64,000 nt of DNA from Poronia punctata (GCA_022579005.1 MU401613.1:26478-90477); one strand, 5' to 3'; shown: positions 26,398 through 45,539, counted from the first letter of the stretch. Notes: generated by a model not told the origin, from the sequence alone. Translations and numbers: made by a program.

Positions 26398-27438
26398 CCC
26401 TCTCGGCAGACACCCCTACACCTTAAGCAAGAGCACAGAGGCAAAGGCCGGCAGAACAGGCCTTAGCTTTACGTTGCATTTCCTATTCTATCCAGTACTC
26501 TGCAGCCAATAAAATCAGTTACTGTAAAGCAGAGTTACATACAACGACATATGTTGGGTAGTACCGGTAAATATGGTGTACTTCTCCGTGCTCCACAACC
26601 TCCGGCTGGAGTCGCCCTCTCAAATGCACTAACTCAACGGAGATCCGCACTTAGCTGTCCATTACGTCATTGCGACATACCTAGTTTTCTCTACAGTGTA
26701 CACGGTGTTAATATTACTGTCTCTTTAGTAAGTTAGGTAGGTAATGGGCAGCGCCGTTGCCTTCCTACATAAGATATTTAACAGCAGGTTTTCCACAGGA
26801 TAGTGCAATATCTGGGGGTCTCTTTCCCTCATCTGGAAATCTGGTGCAAACCTGAAGCCTTAAAAGCAAAAATCACAGGAGCGTATAAGGTAGACTCTGT
26901 CCTGGCAGCCCTAGTACGTGTAGGTGCGGAGATATATCCTTTGAATACGTAAAATAATATTATACCCGGGAGGGTTGAAAGAACAGTAACCCTTTTAACA
27001 ATTTACAAGTACCGAGTAGGTGCTTTTCTCCCATTTCCAACCATTTGTCTGTCGAGTTTCTTCGATTGCTTTCTTTGTGTACTCTTGTTGATTACTAACT
27101 GAGTGCGAGGGGCCACCTGCGATGAAAGTCACCAGGTACCTGGCGACCTCGCATAAGTACCCAGGCCCACCTTAAGCAACTAGACCCACTTACCTTCATA
27201 CTACCTATACCTCAATGACATACCCCACCCCAGGCGCATCTACGTATATGAATCTCTATCTGTATATGTACCATGTCTCCCCTCAGCGTTCCTATATTTC
27301 ACCAACTCCATTTACTGATTCTACACATTGTAAAATACTACATTTTTAATTTTTACCTCTGACTAAAACTATATACGTCAGAGACGAGACTTGTACCAAG
27401 GAATAATATTAGCCCGCCTAGTTAGTGATAGGCGCAAA

Positions 27439-27453
27439 CCCCCCCCCCCCCCC
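27439..27453 (+). repeat. C15 homopolymer
   Basis: Fifteen C in a row, about 150 bp upstream of the RPN4-like start codon. The length may be uncertain in the assembly. Confidence 0.9.
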
Positions 27454-27599
27454 AACTCCACCCGCCTCAGGCTATTGTGTATAAGTTGATCGCCACATTG
27501 TCATCATCGCTTCCCACACCCACTACACTTCCTTGACGACTCCCATTCTTCTCAGTCAGCACATACAACTGGGTTATTGTTCTGGATTATCCTATCAGC

Positions 27600-29660
27600 A
27601 TGATGGTCATGAAAAATAATCCTCGCCAGAGGAATTATCCTCAGTACTACAACTCAGGGCTAGAACAACGCCTCCCACGGAATTCCCATGAACGACAGCA
27701 GCAGCACTTAGAACTACCTACCGATTTCCCCATGTCGGATACAAGCATTCTCCAGCCCCCCGCTGGTCGGAACCAGTGCTTTCGTAGGGCACCCACGACC
27801 CCGAACAGGAACAGTTTGAACTCGACGCCAGACCTGATGTCTTCAGAACCATGGATGGGGAATGGCCAACAGATAACAGGGCAAGCGCGCCGGTTTGAAC
27901 ACCAACGAGATGCGTCCCTATCGTCTATAGGATCCAACGCACCAGTTTCGCCTTATAACACCAACACGGTGAACCCGCAGATCGCTGTCGCCGATTCCGT
28001 TTCCGAAGGCCTTCATGAGATGGGAAACGCTACCGAAAACAACTACACGTTCGCTGTGGTCAAGCCCATTTCCACATTCGATGGCTACTATCAGAACGGT
28101 TTTGGCGATAACCTCACTAGCCACGGTACTGGGCTAAATGGCCAGCACAATAATATAGGCGATATGAGCATACCAGACGAGCCTCCAGCTCTGATTAGGC
28201 CACAGCAGCAGCTAGGACAAGCGGGTTTGGCCCCAGGAGTTCAGGCCTCCAATGCGTCGGCCCGTTCGGCAGCGAGTTCGGTAGGTGGCGACTCGCCGGT
28301 TACGCCTTCCCTTCCTGAACATGATGGCGGAAAAAATGGTGAGGCGCCCGAATCCCCGCTACTATTCCTCCCTCCCACAGATTCCCAGCAAACTCTGGAT
28401 TTGGGCCTCTGCCCACATCATACAAGCAATTGCTCACACTCATCGTGCGCCTTCACAGCGTTCCCGCCTAATAACCCTCTTAAGCTCGATCGAACTGTTA
28501 CCGACGCGTTTGGGGATGAGCTATACGACTCGAGCTTTGGGATGCAATCGTCAACACCTACGTCAAAGTCTCATGCAACCGTACCATCATCGACCAATGG
28601 TCTATTCCAGAACCGACTGCACGCGGCCAACACCCAACACCTTGCTGCTGCCCAGTCGCCCACTTCTAACGATTCCCGAGACCTCTCTCCCTTCCGCCAG
28701 GGCTCCCCGTACGCCTCAGATATATCTGAATTTCCTTCAGCAGGTACGAATAAGGCACGGTTAGAATCCGAACGGCAGCGCAGGGAGAGGAGCGAAGCCG
28801 AGCAGAGACACAGACAGCAACAAAAGTTAGCGCAAAACTCGCACAGTAGACTTGAGCACCAGGCCGCACCAACAACCATATCCCCCAAGGACGCCGTGTT
28901 AGATTTCAATGAGTCGGAATGCGATTCGAGCTTTCCTTTGTTCTCGCCCCAGGAGATCAGCGCGTACAGCAGAGGAACCCAAAGGAACAGGAGCGCCATA
29001 AACGGTGCCGGACCACAGCAACCCGTGTCGCCTTTCCAATCCATGCCCCAGACGCCGGTGCGTAGTAGTTTTGACTTCTCAATGTCATCCAACCCCCCGG
29101 TGGCACATACGTATCATCTCGCCCCGGGTCAGAACCCGCAACAAACACCGTCAGTATCGGCCTACTCTCGCGTGAGTTCGGCAGAAGTAAGCAGCGCCGA
29201 TCTCAGCAGCAGCGACGGCCACGTGAAGCGACCAGATAGGACTGCTGCAGACGGGGGCACTTACACTTGTACTTACCATGGCTGTACGCTGCGATTTGAG
29301 ACGCCGGCATTGCTTCAGAAGCACAAAAGGGAAGGCCATCGGCAAACAAATGTGCTGAATTACCTACGAGACCCGGTCGCGTCGGTGAACAGCGCCGCCA
29401 ATAGCCAGGCTGGGCCACATAGGTGCGACAGGATTAATCCAAGCACGGGGAAGCCATGCAACACGGTTTTCTCACGACCATACGATCTTACGAGGCACGA
29501 AGACACAATTCACAATGCACGCAAGAAGAAAGTGAAATGTGATTTGTGCACGGAGGAAAAGACATTCAGCCGGGCTGATGCGCTCACAAGGCATTATCGT
29601 GTATGCCATCCAGACGTTGAGCTCCAGGGAAAGCACCGCAAAAGAGGTCTAGGGTTGTGA
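27600..29660 (+). CDS. C2H2 zinc-finger transcription factor, RPN4-like
   Basis: This is a single-exon 686-aa protein. The first ~550 residues are low-complexity (Ser, Gln, Asn, Pro), as in fungal activators, with an Arg/Glu/Gln-rich segment near residues 390-420 that could form a coiled coil. Zinc fingers are C-terminal: CTYHGC...HKREGH at about 556-580; a longer-spaced finger CDRINPSTGKPC with FSRPYDLTRHEDTIH at about 607-639; and CDLCTEEKTFSRADALTRH...CH at about 646-670. The last two resemble the C-terminus of yeast Rpn4 (FSRPYDLIRH and KTFSRGDALSRH), the activator of proteasome genes. Proteasome control is inferred from that resemblance and is not proven. The start has three nearby in-frame ATGs; I used the first. 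Upstream lies a long gene-free region, so an upstream non-coding exon is possible. Confidence 0.85.
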   Translation: MMVMKNNPRQRNYPQYYNSGLEQRLPRNSHERQQQHLELPTDFPMSDTSILQPPAGRNQCFRRAPTTPNRNSLNSTPDLMSSEPWMGNGQQITGQARRFEHQRDASLSSIGSNAPVSPYNTNTVNPQIAVADSVSEGLHEMGNATENNYTFAVVKPISTFDGYYQNGFGDNLTSHGTGLNGQHNNIGDMSIPDEPPALIRPQQQLGQAGLAPGVQASNASARSAASSVGGDSPVTPSLPEHDGGKNGEAPESPLLFLPPTDSQQTLDLGLCPHHTSNCSHSSCAFTAFPPNNPLKLDRTVTDAFGDELYDSSFGMQSSTPTSKSHATVPSSTNGLFQNRLHAANTQHLAAAQSPTSNDSRDLSPFRQGSPYASDISEFPSAGTNKARLESERQRRERSEAEQRHRQQQKLAQNSHSRLEHQAAPTTISPKDAVLDFNESECDSSFPLFSPQEISAYSRGTQRNRSAINGAGPQQPVSPFQSMPQTPVRSSFDFSMSSNPPVAHTYHLAPGQNPQQTPSVSAYSRVSSAEVSSADLSSSDGHVKRPDRTAADGGTYTCTYHGCTLRFETPALLQKHKREGHRQTNVLNYLRDPVASVNSAANSQAGPHRCDRINPSTGKPCNTVFSRPYDLTRHEDTIHNARKKKVKCDLCTEEKTFSRADALTRHYRVCHPDVELQGKHRKRGLGL

Positions 29661-31628
29661 CGGCGCACCGATGGTGATGTCTCCCGCTACGAGCACATCC
29701 ACAACCGCAACCGAAGCCACGGCTACAGCGGTAATCATGAGAGCTTGGGTACAACAGCATGCCTATAGTTGCCGGCCAAGCAATATTGGGCAATACCTAG
29801 GGTCATTCCTACCTCGTTTGCGTTATGGTACGACCCCCAGTTATAAACAAAGTTTCAGAACGCGGCGATGCGACGGCGATTACTGAAGGTCTGGCTACGT
29901 GCAGACCCATTCCCGTTACGTTGCGCCTTATTCACGAGGGCGTCTACTAGCGCTTGGTGGTCATTGCGATCATGGTAGTTGGAAGAGGTACCTGGAAGAT
30001 TGGGTTAGACAGACTCTGTGGGGGCGTTGTGTGGAGAACGTCTGGTTCAGTACTGAAAATCAGGGTCCAACCTCACTAGCGCTCATGCAGGGACCTCTGG
30101 GAAGCTTCCCAATTGAGGATGTCGGGGCGTCGGGAACTGGTCGTGGCAGGACCCTACATGGCACCCCTACCTGGTCCCAAACGCCTTCTCGGCATCACGG
30201 TGGGCCCCATGCCCCTCTGCCATGAAATCGGCTTCTCTGATTGGCCCACGAGATCTTTGCTATGACGTTTACCCGCACCCACCGTGTGTTCCAATGCATC
30301 ATCCAAGATACCACATACGTCACGCCACGCCTTGGTGGTCTCCATCTGACCATTACGTCTTGGTATGCTTTGACGACATACCACTTGTCGACATGGTCAA
30401 TCTGTATTATTATATCACTGCAATCCGAAATCGGCAGCCCTTCCTATACTGCATAGTGAATCATGGCGTCAAGCGTTTGCGGCCTTTTCTTTTCTTTGTC
30501 ATTTTGTCTTGCTCCTAGTCTGGCCTCTTCGGCTCAGTCCACACCCACTTTGTCTACATTGGCGAGAGTAGGAAAAGAAAAACTGTTGCCGAGGCGTCAA
30601 GGCCATGGTGTACATTTCTATTGTGGCACTCACATGCCGGTTGGGGGTGTGCGATCAAGATTTGGTTATTTCTCAGACCTTGTTTTTTGTTTTTCTGTTT
30701 TATACTTTGATTTCGCTTTGCCAAATCTGCCATTACTTCCTAATCTCAATTTTGTTACGTCATCTACACTAGAAGGCGGAAGTGGTGTCTCTCAAGGCGT
30801 TGTCTGGGTGGAATAAGACGTTACCTCCCAGTTGCTTGGTTCCCTGTTATGGTTTTGCAAGTATACCTTCCTTTTTGCCTTTGCCTTGTGGTTTTTCCCC
30901 CTTTTCTACCCCTTTTTTATCACGCAATTTGGATAACGGGAACAAGACATTACGAATCTGCATATGACGATAGGTATAGACGGATCGCTAGGCAAAGGAG
31001 GAACACCCTAAAACGGACAGGGGCTTACTTTATGAGGTCATATTTAGCCAAAAAGGTTGAGGTGTGTGCTGCACCTACAAGTTACTGGTTTTGGATTGCC
31101 TGTCTCGCTTGTCTTACTGTATAAGTACTAAATGTATATTTGATAGATGCAAAATCTACCGCAAAATGTATGATGATGAGATATTATAATCATGTCCGTA
31201 AGATGTGCATGGGCTTACAGAACTGGGCATAGCTGCATTTTTCTTTGTATCACCCCCTCTCCCTGGCGGGTTTCTTTGACCAGGCCTGCACACGATAGAG
31301 GTGCTTGAACATACACAGGATTGTCCTAACTTAGTTAGCTATATTAGAATAATGTCTATTTGCACACCTATCCGATGCGGGCAGTCATCGGCGCGCTCCT
31401 ATCAGACAGGATTTGACTGCCCTCAAACCAGCCAGCCAGCCATCTCGACAGGGCCCACTAAATCCAAATTGAAGCTACTACCTACCTACCTAACCTACCG
31501 TCTTTCCTAACATAAACCCGAAGAGAGGTCACGTGGGGTGGTAAGGGGCGGCTGGCTGCCAAGGAACTTGCAGCCACAGTCGCGCCATTATAGTTAGCCC
31601 GGACCCACCTAAGATAGACGTTAAAATT

Positions 31629-31659
<31 letters not shown>

Positions 31660-32389
31660 CTACCTAACCTAGGTAGACCAAGATATGTACACGTGCAGTG
31701 GTTGAGCTGTGTTGCTCATTCTACGTAGTCACTATTGCTAACGTTGTTTAATAGACACACTTGGTGCGCGACTAGTATGTCTCAACAGGTTTAAAAAATA
31801 TATAACCTGTATAAAGTTAGGCAAGTCAACACGTAGCAGAAGACAGAAGACAGCCTTGCATGCATAGAATTAGCGTGCGTTACCTATATAGGCATGGATG
31901 GTAACTCCATGTACATGTCAGTCTATTAGCAGTAAGTTAATGAATCAATTTTGCTAAGCTGGAGGTCTGGCTTATCAAAGTAAGCTTTAAGCTAGACAAA
32001 GTTGTGCATAGAAGGAGGCTTAACTGGCGATATATGCTACTTGTTCATACCTAGTGCACGTAAGACCATGCATGACTAAAAACATGCTAGCGCACACCGT
32101 ATAACATGCAACATCTGCACCGGCAGTGCCGCCAAGTAAGCACGCCCCGGGAAAGAGGTAGGTCTAGCTAATCTAAATATAAATCTCTTTTCTATCTAGT
32201 CTGCAAGCTAGGCAAACCAAACACTACTGCTAGTAGGGAGGTCGTCGTTAGCAGTAGCTTTCTCTCAGTCGCCTGTCGATATATAAGACCTTGAGGTCAC
32301 CAACACCCGGGAATGCGCTGCAGCCCGGGGTTGTGGCTCATGTCCACATGCTATCTAGCCCTCGAGTCCTCGACCACGGGTCGCATCTG
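29661..32389. other. Gene-free region between RPN4-like gene and AROM
   Basis: This 2.7 kb between convergent genes holds their 3' flanks. A 117-codon ATG frame at 30463-30816 has a hydrophobic, signal-like N-terminus but no recognised domain and is probably chance. A (CTA)10 tract lies at 31629-31659. TACCTA-type repeats are common nearby (for example 31480-31500 and 31657-31677). Nothing else is recognised. Confidence 0.5.
31629..31659 (+). repeat. (CTA)10 microsatellite
   Basis: Ten perfect CTA units, running into TACCTACCTAACCTAGG. Confidence 0.95.
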
Positions 32390-37978
<5,589 letters not shown>

Positions 37979-38165
37979 GTTAGCTATATAAGGCAGTATT
38001 TAAGTGCTAAATATAGTAGCAATACGTAATATATAGTATTAAGCGCGCTTGTAATAAAGTATATTAGCTGTGCAAGTATATTGAAATTAGCTATATAAAG
38101 CTATATTTAAGTGCTAAATATAGTAGTAATATATAATATATAGTGTTAAGCGCGTTTATAATAAG
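37979..38165 (+). repeat. ~107-bp satellite, left part (units 1 and 2)
   Basis: The unit begins TTAGCTATATAAGGCAGTATTTAAGTGCTAAATATAGTAG and includes AAGCGCG. Unit 1 starts near 37980 and unit 2 near 38087, a 107-bp period. Unit 2 is cut by the retrotransposon at 38166. Confidence 0.8.
38161..38165. other. Target-site duplication ATAAG, left copy
   Basis: It matches ATAAG at 45540-45544 on the other side of the element. Confidence 0.85.
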
Positions 38166-38388
38166 TGTAAGGGTTTAAGTAATGAGGTAGTTGCAAGGTA
38201 ATGTTGCTAGCGATTCTAAGAACTAGGTATATTAGATAACTTTTATCTAGTTAGCTAGGTAGGTAACTAGACTGGCTAAAAGGATTAAAAAAAGTATAAC
38301 CAGCAAAGCCTCGGCTATTAGTTAGCGTAGCTTTAGCTAATAAGTAGTTTGTGCACAAATAGCTTCTTTAGCTAGGTGCCCTGTTATA
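38166..38388 (-). repeat. LTR of element A (3' LTR by orientation)
   Basis: 223 bp, TGTAAGGGTTTAAG...GTGCCCTGTTATA on the plus strand. It differs from the partner LTR mainly by transitions. Confidence 0.9.
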
Positions 38389-41300
38389 CTGCCCCCTTTT
38401 TTAAGTTGCTAGTCTTTAGCAATTTTAGCATTTATAAGTATATTTGCTAATTAGGCCTATTTTTAATTCTTTTAATTAAATTAATTTATTAGCTTTTATA
38501 AGCTATCTTTTTGTTAACCTGTCAGCTTATACCTAGTCTTGTGCATTTTTTCCTATTTATAGCCTTATTTCAGTATTTACTTTTTTTCTTAGCATTATTA
38601 TTTTATTAAGCTCTTTACTAAGCAACTGCTGTTATGCTACCTTTAAAGCTTTTTTATTTTAAGTTTATATACTAGCACACCTTTAATACTAATATAAGTT
38701 AGTTATTTTTAAACTAACAAATTTTTAATCTTAACTATAATCTTGCTTAACTAAATAGCAACAAGCTAAAAATTATAATAATGCTTAGTAAAAAGCCTTG
38801 CTAGCACTACGTTTTTAGTATATATTTAAATTTTTATATTTGCTATCTTTGCTGCTTTAACAACGTTAATTGCGCTTTTTATAAAAAAGACTACTAAGGT
38901 TATTGTACTATACGTTTGCTGCTTTTTTGCTTATTAGTTTGCTTAAATGTTTATTTTTTTTTAAATACCTCTTGTTTTAGTTAGTGTAGCTTAATAGATT
39001 ATATAGTATACTACTTATTTTTGCGCTAAAATAAAAAATACTTAGTAAAACTATTAAGTTACTATTACTAAGGCTAAAAATAAAAACAAAAATAAAAACG
39101 TAAATACAAACGCTACCTTATTAAACAATACTTTTATTACTATAAGTTAATATATATTTTGCTTATTTAAAGCAAGCTTAGCTTTTTAGCATATAGTTAT
39201 TTTTAAAAAGAAGCCGGTTGCACTAGTTAAAAAAAAAAAGCAACGCTATACTGCTGTTTATTAAAAATTAGTTGCTATTTATTATTTATTAACTATTATA
39301 GTTGCTTTTTTTATTATTTATACTTTTGCTGCTTATTTGCTAGTATATTTACTAATATTTAGCAATTTTATATTAGCAAAGAAAAGCTTTTACCTAACAA
39401 CTTTAATAATATTATATACAAAGCTTAGTTTTTTATCTTTTTTTTAAAGTACTAAAATAGCCTTTTAAGCAATCTAAATACTTATTTGCGCTAGTTACGC
39501 ATACTTATTTTAAAAGCTGCTAATAAAAAGCTAAACTTTAAAAAAGCTTATAAAAATAAAGGCATTAAAGCGTTTTTTAGTATTAGTAAAGCCTATTAGG
39601 AGATTTTTGCTTACAATATAGTTTTTACTACTACTGTTAGCCTTATTTACAATACCTATTAAACTACGTTGCTTGTTTTTAGCTACAGCTATTTTAATAA
39701 TATAGTATATTATTTGCTTTTTTAGCTACCTTTTAACTTTTGCTTGCTAACTTTTTATTTAATAATAATGCTTTTTATATTAATAGTTTAAAGTGCGTTT
39801 TAAGTTATAATAAGTTTATTAAAATATAAGTTTTTATTTTTTGCAATGCTATAGCTTAGTTTTAGCTTGCTTAGCAATAGCTTACTATCTTTTTATTAAC
39901 TAAGTATACACTTTATAATTTAGTATTTGTTATACTAATTATAACTACTTTATTTATTATCTTACTTAACATAAACTTTTTTAACTTTTTTTTTATATTA
40001 GTTTAGTAAACAGCTTGCGTTTGCTAAGTATTTAGCTAGCTTTTAAATATTATATTTTACTAGCTAGCCTTTTTATTTTATTAAGTATTTTTATTTACCT
40101 TAGTTTTTTTAATGCTAAACAATATCTTTTACTACTTATTTCTTTTGCTTATTTTTTAACTTAAGTAGCGCTATTTTGCTAGCGTTTTTTAGCCAGTTTA
40201 TTTATAGCTTAAGTAATAATATAAAAAACATATTATAAACCTAAAAATAAATTTTTAGCAACTAAATCTAGTACGCCTAAGTTTTTACTTTTTTAACAAC
40301 TTTAACTTAAATATACGTAAAAGCTAGTTTTTTTCTACACTTAAACTTAAAGTGTGCTATTAATAGCTTTACTACGTTACCTGCCTAAAACTTTTTTAGT
40401 ATATAGCGCTTATTATAATGCTTTTATATTAACTTTACTACTTATTCTTAATACTTGCAAACTGCGTAGCGTATAGCCTCTATTTGCTATAGCTTTTTTT
40501 TTACTTTTTAAATATTAAATTAAAGCTGCTCTAGCATATACTTAATACTTTTTAAGTAGTATTTATACAATGCTTTAAACAGCAAATAGCTTATAGTAGT
40601 ATATTAGCTATTATTATACGCAAACTTAACATTTGCTAATACTTTAACCTAGCTATTTAGCTTACTACTATAAAAAGTACAAAAATACTTTTTTAAAGTT
40701 TAGTACACTTGTTTTATCTAGCTATCAGTTTAAAAGTACTATATAGTAAATAGCTACTAATGCACTTTTTATACTTTATAAAACTTTTTTTAAAATTTAC
40801 TTATAATAAGTTTGTTTTTATTACTTATAATCCTTTTTAAAAACCTATACTAGCAGTTTACTTTATAATATATAATTGCTATAAGCTTAACAGCGTTAAG
40901 CGTTTTTTATATAAAAATAAACAATGCTATTTTTATAAACTAGTTTATAATAACTAAAATTATATTATAAATATTACTATTTGCTTTTATATATAAAAGT
41001 AGTTTTGTAATAAAATCTAAGCTAATCTTTTAAAAGGGCTGTTTTAGTAAAAATAACAACTAAAGCTTTTTATAAAGCTTATACCTTAGCTTTTAAGCTT
41101 TTTTATATTACGTACAGCTAGCAACGTATTTTTAAACGTTTTGCTTTAAGCTTTTTTAATAAAACTTATACTATAATAACTTAGCTATTTTGTTTTTCTT
41201 TATATGCTTAGCTTTTAAGTTATTATAGTACTAGTATATTAGTTGCTTTACTAAGGCTTTTTAAGCTAAAATTACTAGCTGTTCTTTAAAATATAATATA

Positions 41301-44300
41301 CTTATACTATTAACATAATACTTTTTACGTATTTTAGCCTTATAGCGTACAATCTTTGCTAGCTTTGCAAAAGTAAGGTTTTTAGCTTGCAGTTTGCAAA
41401 CTATTTTATAAAACTGTATTAAAGCTGCTAGTTTAAAAGCTATTTTGCTTTAAGCTAATTTTTTAACTTTAGCGCATAAAACATATTAGTTATAAATAAT
41501 AGCCTTAGCTTCCCTTTTTTAAAAAGCAGTTTTTATACTTTTAGCAGTAGCTTTTACTAAATAGGTTACTACTGCTATTTATACAGTGCATAATATATAG
41601 GTTAAGCATATATATTAATGCTTTTTACTTTTTTGCCTTTAAAAATTATTTATAATTATATAGCAAGGGTTTAGCGCTTTATAAGCTTGCAAGTTTGCAA
41701 TCTATGCTTTTGTTATTAAATAAGCTAACAGGTATAAGTTTAATAAAGCTTTTTAAGCTGCTTTAGTAGCGTAGGCTAATGCTTTACTTTTTTTTTTTTT
41801 TTTAAATAAGATCTTTGCTAATAACTACTATACTTACTATAGCAGCTTGCTAACTAGTTAAAGCTTTTTTTTTAGCGTTAGTATTATATTTTTATACTAA
41901 ATTTTTCTAGCTATATAATTTAGCCTTTTTAATAGTTTATTTGCTAAGTTTAATATACTTAATTAGTGTTTTATATTAAAATTAAACTATACTAGCTTAT
42001 ATACTTAGTAGGCAAGCTTTTTTTAAAGGTCCTGCGCTAATAAGTTAACTACACTTTTTAAAGCTATATAATTTATTTATACTATAAAGGTTTTATTTGT
42101 TTTTTTAAAGTACTGCTACTAGTGCTTATAGCTTTTTATAATTGCTAAAAGCTTTTGCTAGCTTGTTGCCTATTTAGTTTTTGCGTTTATAAGCTTTTAT
42201 AACTAGTAAGCAACCAGTTTTTACGTTTTTTTATAAAGTTGCAATAGTATTTTTAATATTGCTTTTATTAATATATTTATTTTTACTTTAGTATTTAAAC
42301 AGCTATCTTAGTAGCAAAAAGTAGTTACTAACATAAAGGCTTTTTTTATGTTTTTAAACGCCTGGTCTGCCTTTAAGGTCTACTTAAAAACATAGCCCAG
42401 CAAGGTATAACCTTTTAAAATTGCTATAATTAGCGCTATAACGTTTATATACTTAGCTATAAACTTTTTATAAAAGTTTGCAAACCTTAAAAATACCTAT
42501 ATATTATGTACTAAAGTTAGTATTTTTTATTTCTAAATAGCGGCGACCTTTTAAAAATTTATCTTTATTTCTTTAGTTATAATAATAAACTTTAAAAACT
42601 TTATTTTAGTTTTAAAAAACTTACACTTTAACAGCTTTGCAAATAGTTAATACTTTGCTAGCTGCTTATAAACTAACTAAAAGTGCTCTTTATATTTTTT
42701 TTTATTTTTTAAAAAAACTACAATATTATTTAAATAAACTACATAAATATAATTTACTAGCTTAGCTAATACTTTATATATATAGGCCTAAAAAGTTGTA
42801 AAAGTATTAGTTAGTTTAAAAAGCATAACTATATACTTAAAATGCCTATATTTTGTTTAAAAAGCAGTTTTTTACTTATTACTACATTTAATTTAAATAT
42901 AATAGTAGGTATTTTTAAAGTCTAGCTTTAAAAAAACCTTTGTTAACCTTAGCTTATTTATTACTTTTAATATAAAGGGTAAAAAATACCTATTTTTTAT
43001 AGTTACTTTATTTAAGCCCTTATAATTAACGTAAAGCTTTATAGTCTTATTTTTCTTTAGTATAAATAAGATTAGGGCTTTTACGTTTACTTTTAAGTAT
43101 TATATGCAGCTTGTTTAAAGGTTTTCTTTAAAGTACTCTTTAAGCACTTACTATTAAGCCTTTATAATAAAATAAATTAGGCCAAACAGTACCTATGCTT
43201 TTTTTACTAGGTTTATTACGTATTGTGCTTTTTTTAGCACTAGTAACTTTTTTGCTAACAGCTTAAAGTATATATACTAAAACGCTTTAAAATACTTAAA
43301 TAAATTAATTTTATTTTTAGTATTAAGCTTATTATTAATTTTAAAAAACAATAACTTTTTTTTAAAGCTAACACTTATACTTATTAAGTTAGCAACGTAC
43401 GCTGCCTAACTACTAACTACGTTTTTAGCAAACTTTTTAAAATTTATTTTTTAATATTTGCTATAAAACTATTAAATAAAGGCTATATTTAATAGTATAC
43501 TTAACTAACTTATTTTTAGCTATAATATTAAAAGCTTTAGTGCCTTTTACTTTTTATATATTATATAAAATACCTATTTAAAAGTTTGCTTAATTTTTTA
43601 AGCGTTAACTATTTAAAAACTAGCTATATAAGCTGCTTAGCACCTTATTAGCTTTTTATTTAGTTTTATTAACAAAAGCAATAAAATGTCTACTTTTTGC
43701 AAGTATTTTCTTTTAAAGTCTTTATATATAATGTTAACTTAAGCTTTTATATTTATATTTATAATAACCTTTTTTAACTTTTGCTTGCTGCTTAAAAAGA
43801 TTATAGCTGCTGCTTAAAACAGCTTTATAGTGCTAAACGCCTTATAAGACTTTACTAAAGTAAATTAAATATATTAACTTACTTTAGCTTAGCTTTTAAC
43901 TTTTTATTTTTAAAGTTTAACTAAGCTGCTTAAACGTTTTATACCTTACTTTTAAGCTATTTTAATAGTTTTTGCTTAACTTTGCCTAATTAGCAATTTA
44001 ATACTAACTATTTATTTTTTAAGCAATACTTAGCTATATAGCCTTTTTTGCTACAGCAGTAGCACTTTATAAAGCTATTGCTAGTACGTGCTAATTTGCT
44101 TTAATTTTAATTTATTTATTGCTTTAATAAGTTATTAGTTTTTCTTTTAAACTGCTTAAGCACTCTTAGGTTATTTACTAACTTTTTCTACTTTAGCAAG
44201 CGTTTAGCATATTTCCGCTTTTATAGCAGCTTGTGCTCTTTGCTAGCATAATACTAAGTGCTTTATTATTTTTTAGCCTTTTAACATATTATAACTATAT

Positions 44301-45316
44301 TGTTAAGCAATATACGCTGCTTTACTAAAACCTTTTTTAGTTTTTTTTAAAGTTTATACTAATAATTAAAAGCTAGTTAGCTATTATTTTCTAATAGTAT
44401 AGCGCTTTTAAGCTTTTATACTAATACTTGCTAACAAAAAAAGAAATTTTTTAAGTTTTTATTTTTTTGTTGCTAAAGCTTATATAATTACTTTTAAAAA
44501 GTTTGCTTAAATAGCTTTAAGTTAACGTTCTCTTGCTAAATAAACTTTTAAAAGTTATTAAAGGTAGCTTTATTTTTTAAGTTATTATAATTTAACGTAT
44601 TTTAATAAAAACGCTAATTTGTTTAAATATTAAACTTAGCTTACGTTAAAGCCTATATAATTTATATTAAATCCTTATAGCTAAGCTTTTACTAATTGCT
44701 TTTTTTTATAGCTATAATCTAGTTTTTAATTTTTGCAGCAGTAGCATTTTACTTTAGCTGCTTATAGTTATATATAAAAGCTTTAGCGTTGTTTTTATAT
44801 TATAGCTCTCTTTACTTAGCAAGTAGCTAAAGCAATTATAAGTTTTAGTTTATTATATTAATAATCTAGTTTAAAAAATTATTTTCTTAGCCTTTTAAAC
44901 TTTTATAAAAACTATTACAATAAGAGCTTTTATTAAATAAGCTACTGCATAATAGCAGCCTAAAGTAAAAAAAATAGCCTTTACCTTTTTAACCTTTTTA
45001 AAAGTTGCTAGCTATTAGCTAATTGTTTATCTTAATAAGTAGCATATTTTGTTTTAAGTTTTTTAGTTTATTATTAAGTTCTTTACTTTTTTTATTACGT
45101 TTATTATTACCTTTTTATTTTTAATTATTTATAAATTTAGCTTAACTATTAGCTAGTTCTTTTAATCCCCGTTGCTTATCTTTAGTGTTAGGTTTATTAA
45201 GCTTGTTTATATTATTGCTAGTTATTTGCCTAGCAGTTACAAACTATACTTAGTTTTTAGTTTAAATCCCTTTGCTAAACATTGCATTATAACTTAAAAA
45301 TATAAAAATAAAAAAG

Positions 45317-45539
45317 TGTAAAGGTTTAAGCAATAAAGTAGTTACAAGGTAATATTGCTAGCAATTCTAAAAACTAGGTATATTAGATAACTTTTATTTA
45401 GTTAGCTAAGTAAGTAACTAGACTAGCTAAAAAGATTAAAAAGGGTATAACCGGCAAAGCCTTAGCTATTAGTCGGCGTAGCTTTGGCTAATAGGTGGTC
45501 TGTGCGCAAATAGCTTCCTTAGCTAGGTGCCCTGTTACA
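45317..45539 (-). repeat. LTR of element A (5' LTR by orientation)
   Basis: 223 bp, TGTAAAGGTTTAAG...GTGCCCTGTTACA, with TGTAA/TTACA inverted ends. It is the better preserved of the pair at its terminus. Confidence 0.9.

Larger units (their letters stand above)
22341..27599. other. 5.2-kb gene-poor region between H4 and the RPN4-like gene
   Basis: No recognised protein gene lies in this mostly GC-balanced region. The longest frame (23088-23510, 140 codons) shows no domain I recognise, and I saw no convincing spliced gene. It contains a lightly AT-shifted patch (about 25800-26149), a solo LTR (26150-26397), and a C15 run at 27439-27453, about 150 bp before the RPN4-like ATG. Otherwise I see no structure I can name. 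It may contain decayed repeats, a non-coding RNA or a long upstream regulatory region. Confidence 0.5.
38166..45539 (-). mobile_element. Ty3/Gypsy-type LTR retrotransposon A, RIP-mutated, inside satellite
   Basis: This 7374-bp element has two 223-bp LTRs (38166-38388 and 45317-45539) and the TSD ATAAG on both sides. Orientation is minus: just inside the left LTR the plus strand reads CTGCCCCCTTTTTT, a polypurine tract on the minus strand. A reverse-transcriptase signature is readable on the minus strand at 42722-42739 as VYLNNI, where the family has YLDDI; the preceding residues FQxYINKVLA fit gypsy reverse transcriptases. All frames are broken. It keeps more C and G than neighbouring elements. 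Ty3/Gypsy is inferred from that motif and the context; the Gag, integrase and RNase H regions were not individually identified. Confidence 0.85.
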
